Source of the DNA: VBAU01 sp036005185
Lineage (GTDB): Bacteria > Bacteroidota > Bacteroidia > Chitinophagales > Chitinophagaceae
Length of the DNA: 64,000 nucleotides
Assembly (NCBI GenBank): GCA_036005185.1
Contig: DASYQS010000024.1
Coordinates: 62,001-126,000 of the forward strand
Direction: 5' to 3'
Below are positions 61,030 to 64,000 of the stretch, piece after piece; positions within the stretch are counted from its first letter, which is position 1; each line of letters opens with the position of its first letter. The notes beneath the pieces are model-generated. The model ran no database searches, was not told the origin of the DNA, and saw only the letters and a program-made list of their open reading frames with translations. The position numbers were made by a program, and so were the translations under genes.

Positions 61030-64000
61030 TCAGAATTTGATATTTACATTTAAGCCGAATGAACGGAATGGTGGAACACCTGCCAGTTCGAGTCCTTGCC
61101 CTACGCTTCCACTGTAATTTGATTCAGGGTCGATATTAGGAGTGTGCTTTTTGAGGATTGCAAGGTTTCTTCCGACCAATGAAATGTTGATACTTTGGAT
61201 TGGCAATTTGCGGAATAATGAAGTAGGCAAGTTGTATCCAATCACTATTTGCCTCAACTTTATAAAGCTAGCATCATAAACAAACTGTGAGGAAACATTT
61301 GTAGCTAATGCGCGGTAATAATCCCATGAATCTTCAGTCACAGTATTTTTGTTGCCGACTTCATTAACACCATCACCAACAATGCCAGTTTCGCGGCCAG
61401 CTAAAGTCATTTTATGAAGCCCGAATACAGTTGCATAATAGTTAGTAGCAGAAAAAATCTTTCCGCCTGATTTAAAATCAATCAGCACTCCGAGGTTGAA
61501 GCTTTTATAAGTGAAGTCGTTGCTCCATCCACCAAACTTATCATGGAAACCTGAACCCATAGGAATCAACTGACCTTGCTCAGGTCGGCCGTTTGCGTCA
61601 AATACTATTTGGCCACCTGCATTTCTTTTATAATCGAATGCCATCACCTGCGAAGCAGGCAAACCAACAATGTGCTTACCAAAAGCATTTTGTGTGCGGG
61701 ATTGGGCATCCTTAATATCATATGATTTTTGTTCCCCAGACAATTTCAAAACTTTATTATTCAATTTGGTAAAATTGAAAGATGATGTCCATGTGAAATC
61801 AGATCTTTTCACAGGTGTGCCGCTAATAGCTAATTCTACTCCTTTATTTTGCATTTCCCCAATATTCAGGGTAGCACCGGTATATCCCGAAGTAATGGAA
61901 GCCGGGACCTTTACTATTTCGTCGATTGTTTTGCGCTGGAAATAAGCGACATCAAGCGTAATGCGACTTTTCAGAAAACGTAGTTCTGTTCCTATTTCAG
62001 TCTCTCGCATTCTATATGGTTGCAACGTTGCGTTAGGAATATTGTCGGGATCAGATGGATTGATCGTACCGATGGGGTAACCATTGATACTGTTTGCAAT
62101 ACCATAGTATAATTTGGTCTGATAGGGACTGGCCTCGCCGCTGGTGTTAGCCCAGGCAACGCGAAGTTTGCCATAGTCAAGCCATGACGTTTTTAAGAAT
62201 TCAGAAAATATAAAACTCCCGCTTACTGATGGATAAAATAAATGATTATTATCTATCGGCAAAGTAGAGAACCAATCTTCGCGACCGGTTGTATTAATAA
62301 ATAAAAAGTTTTTATAGGCAAACTCCGCAGAATAATAAATTGATTGAGTTTCTTGCCGGAAAAGATTATAGTCTGAGTTTTTATTCTTTGCATTATCCAA
62401 CACATATAGAAAAGGTACACTGAACTGATCTCCTGTATTAATAATTTCCTCAAATCTGTTTTTTCTTACATTGCCCCCGACAGACAGATTGAGATTTATA
62501 TCCTTAACAATATTCTTATCAACGCCGATTAAAAAATCAGCATTGATTTCGCTTCCTTTATTGGATTTCTCAGTCATATTGCCGGCAGGATAATAAGCAG
62601 TCCCTGTAGGTGTAACACTAGTTACTCTGTCAGAATAATAGTCCTGCCCAAAACGACCTTGCAGAAATAACCAATTGGTAAAATTATAACGCAGGGAACC
62701 CATCGCTATAATTCGGTTCCTCGAAAGGTCATTCACCCATCGGTTGGCAGCAAACCATGGGTTAGTAACGTATATGTTCTCAGAAAAATTAATTTCTGAA
62801 CCATCGGCTTTATAACCCGGTCTCAGCACTTTTTCATCAAGTGTTGTAGGTAAAAATAGAATACCAAAATTTGAATTGCCTGGCGAGTCACTAAGGTTAG
62901 GACGATTCTTACTTCTTTCGGTAATGTAATTAATGATTGCAGTGAGCAATAATCTTTTAGCCAACCTACTGTTCACATTAAGATTTGCCGAATTTCTTTT
63001 CAGATCCGAGCCTGGTACAACTGATTTGTTCATGAGGTTAGCGACTGACAGACGAAAATCAGCATTGTCATTTCCACCGCTAAAAGCCAAGCTATTAGTA
63101 GCCGTTGTACCTGTTTGATAAAAGTTCTTAATGTTATCCTTATATGCTACATACGGTCGTGTAACACCATCGAACTGTACTGCATTGCTACCATCTATTT
63201 TAGCGCCCCAGCTATTTGCACCTGATGCGTATGCATTTGTTTGGCTGGTAGGCTTAACGCCAAGCAGCCCTTGTCCATATACATACTGAAAGTCGGTATA
63301 ATCAATGATTTTATCCACCACAAAGTTCGAGTTTACTTCTACTCCAATCCCCTTTTTGTTTTTTCCGCTTTTAGTGGTAATCAAAATCACTCCATTTGAA
63401 GCACGTGATCCGTATAAAGCAGAGGCGGTTGAACCCTTAAGTATGGATATTTCTTCAATGTCATCGGGGTTTATATTGGATATACCATCGCCTAAGTCAG
63501 CCCCGCCCCACATACCCGCACTACCTCGGTTAGTATTGTCAATAGGTACACCATTGATAACGTATAGTGGCTGGCCACCTTTAAAACTATTTACTCCGCG
63601 TATTATAACATTGCTCGAAGAACCGGGCCCTCCATTTACACCGCTAACATTTACGCCGGCTATCTTACCAACCAAACCGTTGGCTACATTGATCTCACGC
63701 GCCTTGGTCAAACCTTCACCTTCGAGCTTAGAAACTGAATAGCCAAGTCGTTTTGCCTCCTTGCGAATACCTAAAGCAGTTACAACTACTTCAGTCATAT
63801 CCTGCCCGGAAAGAGATAAGGAAATATTCAAAGTTTTATCATTGCCAACGGTTACTTCCCTGGATGCATACCCTATATAAGAAATTATCAATACGTCGCC
63901 TTTATTAGCGTCAATAGAAAAATTCCCCTTGTTGTCTGTTGTTGTTCCCTTATTAGTTCCCTTAACAGTTACACTGACACCGACTAATGGAGTACCATCA
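61030..64000 (-). CDS. SusC/RagA family TonB-linked outer-membrane transporter, 5' end outside window
   Basis: The frame is open to the right edge, so the N-terminus is missing. Visible parts are the end of a CarboxypepD_reg-like domain (DGTPLVGVSVTVKGTNKGTT), a TonB-box-like stretch (MTEVVVTALG), the plug domain (GKIAGVNVSGVNGGPGSSSN, NVIIRGVNSFKGGQPLYVI) and a 22-strand-type barrel ending in GLNVNIKF with a terminal Phe. Together with SusD it imports a bound nutrient using TonB energy. At least 989 residues are present. Confidence 0.95.
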   Translation of the reverse strand, partial: DGTPLVGVSVTVKGTNKGTTTDNKGNFSIDANKGDVLIISYIGYASREVTVGNDKTLNISLSLSGQDMTEVVVTALGIRKEAKRLGYSVSKLEGEGLTKAREINVANGLVGKIAGVNVSGVNGGPGSSSNVIIRGVNSFKGGQPLYVINGVPIDNTNRGSAGMWGGADLGDGISNINPDDIEEISILKGSTASALYGSRASNGVILITTKSGKNKKGIGVEVNSNFVVDKIIDYTDFQYVYGQGLLGVKPTSQTNAYASGANSWGAKIDGSNAVQFDGVTRPYVAYKDNIKNFYQTGTTATNSLAFSGGNDNADFRLSVANLMNKSVVPGSDLKRNSANLNVNSRLAKRLLLTAIINYITERSKNRPNLSDSPGNSNFGILFLPTTLDEKVLRPGYKADGSEINFSENIYVTNPWFAANRWVNDLSRNRIIAMGSLRYNFTNWLFLQGRFGQDYYSDRVTSVTPTGTAYYPAGNMTEKSNKGSEINADFLIGVDKNIVKDINLNLSVGGNVRKNRFEEIINTGDQFSVPFLYVLDNAKNKNSDYNLFRQETQSIYYSAEFAYKNFLFINTTGREDWFSTLPIDNNHLFYPSVSGSFIFSEFLKTSWLDYGKLRVAWANTSGEASPYQTKLYYGIANSINGYPIGTINPSDPDNIPNATLQPYRMRETEIGTELRFLKSRITLDVAYFQRKTIDEIVKVPASITSGYTGATLNIGEMQNKGVELAISGTPVKRSDFTWTSSFNFTKLNNKVLKLSGEQKSYDIKDAQSRTQNAFGKHIVGLPASQVMAFDYKRNAGGQIVFDANGRPEQGQLIPMGSGFHDKFGGWSNDFTYKSFNLGVLIDFKSGGKIFSATNYYATVFGLHKMTLAGRETGIVGDGVNEVGNKNTVTEDSWDYYRALATNVSSQFVYDASFIKLRQIVIGYNLPTSLFRKLPIQSINISLVGRNLAILKKHTPNIDPESNYSGSVGQGLELAGVPPFRSFGLNVNIKF

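Overview
The window reads as a chromosomal segment of a Bacteroidota bacterium, most likely family Chitinophagaceae. The reasons are a SusC/SusD pair, a PorW/SprE-like type IX secretion/gliding lipoprotein fragment, DUF5686, DUF6515 and CbpA/CbpM genes, AT-rich DNA, almost no Shine-Dalgarno sequences, and -7 boxes of the Bacteroidota form TAnnTTTG. The family placement comes from gene content and remembered resemblance; no search was run. No rRNA, tRNA, CRISPR array, transposase or phage structural gene was seen.

Layout. 0-6.7 kb: 3' end of a porW/sprE-like gene, class A penicillin-binding protein, acylphosphatase, DUF1080 protein, membrane protein, GNAT and DinB-like genes. 7-9.8 kb: small conserved protein, repeat-rich spacer, and an Lrp/AsnC regulator divergent from ahcY. 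9.8-10.8 kb: a kilobase of spacer with repeats and a possible gene remnant. 10.8-14.3 kb: lytic transglycosylase, VOC protein, S9 peptidase. 14.4-18.3 kb: an accessory block on the minus strand, a GHKL (MORC/MutL-like) ATPase followed by a tightly spaced FRG-domain/DUF262 pair. This is the best candidate for an uncharacterised, possibly anti-phage, system. 18.5-23.4 kb: secreted NTF2-like proteins, an esterase and an aldo/keto reductase, with three copies of a perfect or near-perfect palindrome. 23.4-26.4 kb: ROK kinase-MFS permease-SIS isomerase operon, probably for amino-sugar or sugar use. 26.7-27.9 kb: cbpA-cbpM. 28-29.6 kb: a gene broken by an amber codon and a pair of secreted cysteine-rich small proteins. 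29.7-47.8 kb: mixed metabolic and envelope genes (CFA-like methyltransferase, hydroxyacid dehydrogenase, DUF5686, cupin, ABM, CMD-like, SDR, NCS2 permease, NlpE-like lipoprotein, CorA, CutC, glycosylasparaginase, FMN reductase). 48-50 kb: two pirins. 50.2-52.4 kb: a frameshifted CocE/NonD hydrolase and a fused toxin-antitoxin remnant. 52.4-64 kb: GH20 hexosaminidase, then a minus-strand operon SusC-SusD-VCBS/ASPIC protein-vanadium haloperoxidase-like protein that runs off the right edge.

The spacers carry several families of short dispersed repeats: a C-run/G-run palindrome (five copies, one inside a coding frame and one supplying a stop codon), a GGTCTTTTT palindrome (three copies), a unit bounded by AATAGAATT (four copies), and composite hairpin elements. 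At least three protein genes are broken (28.0, 50.2 and 52.2 kb). At four starts a TAnnTTTG-like box ends exactly four bases before ATG, which suggests leaderless transcripts.
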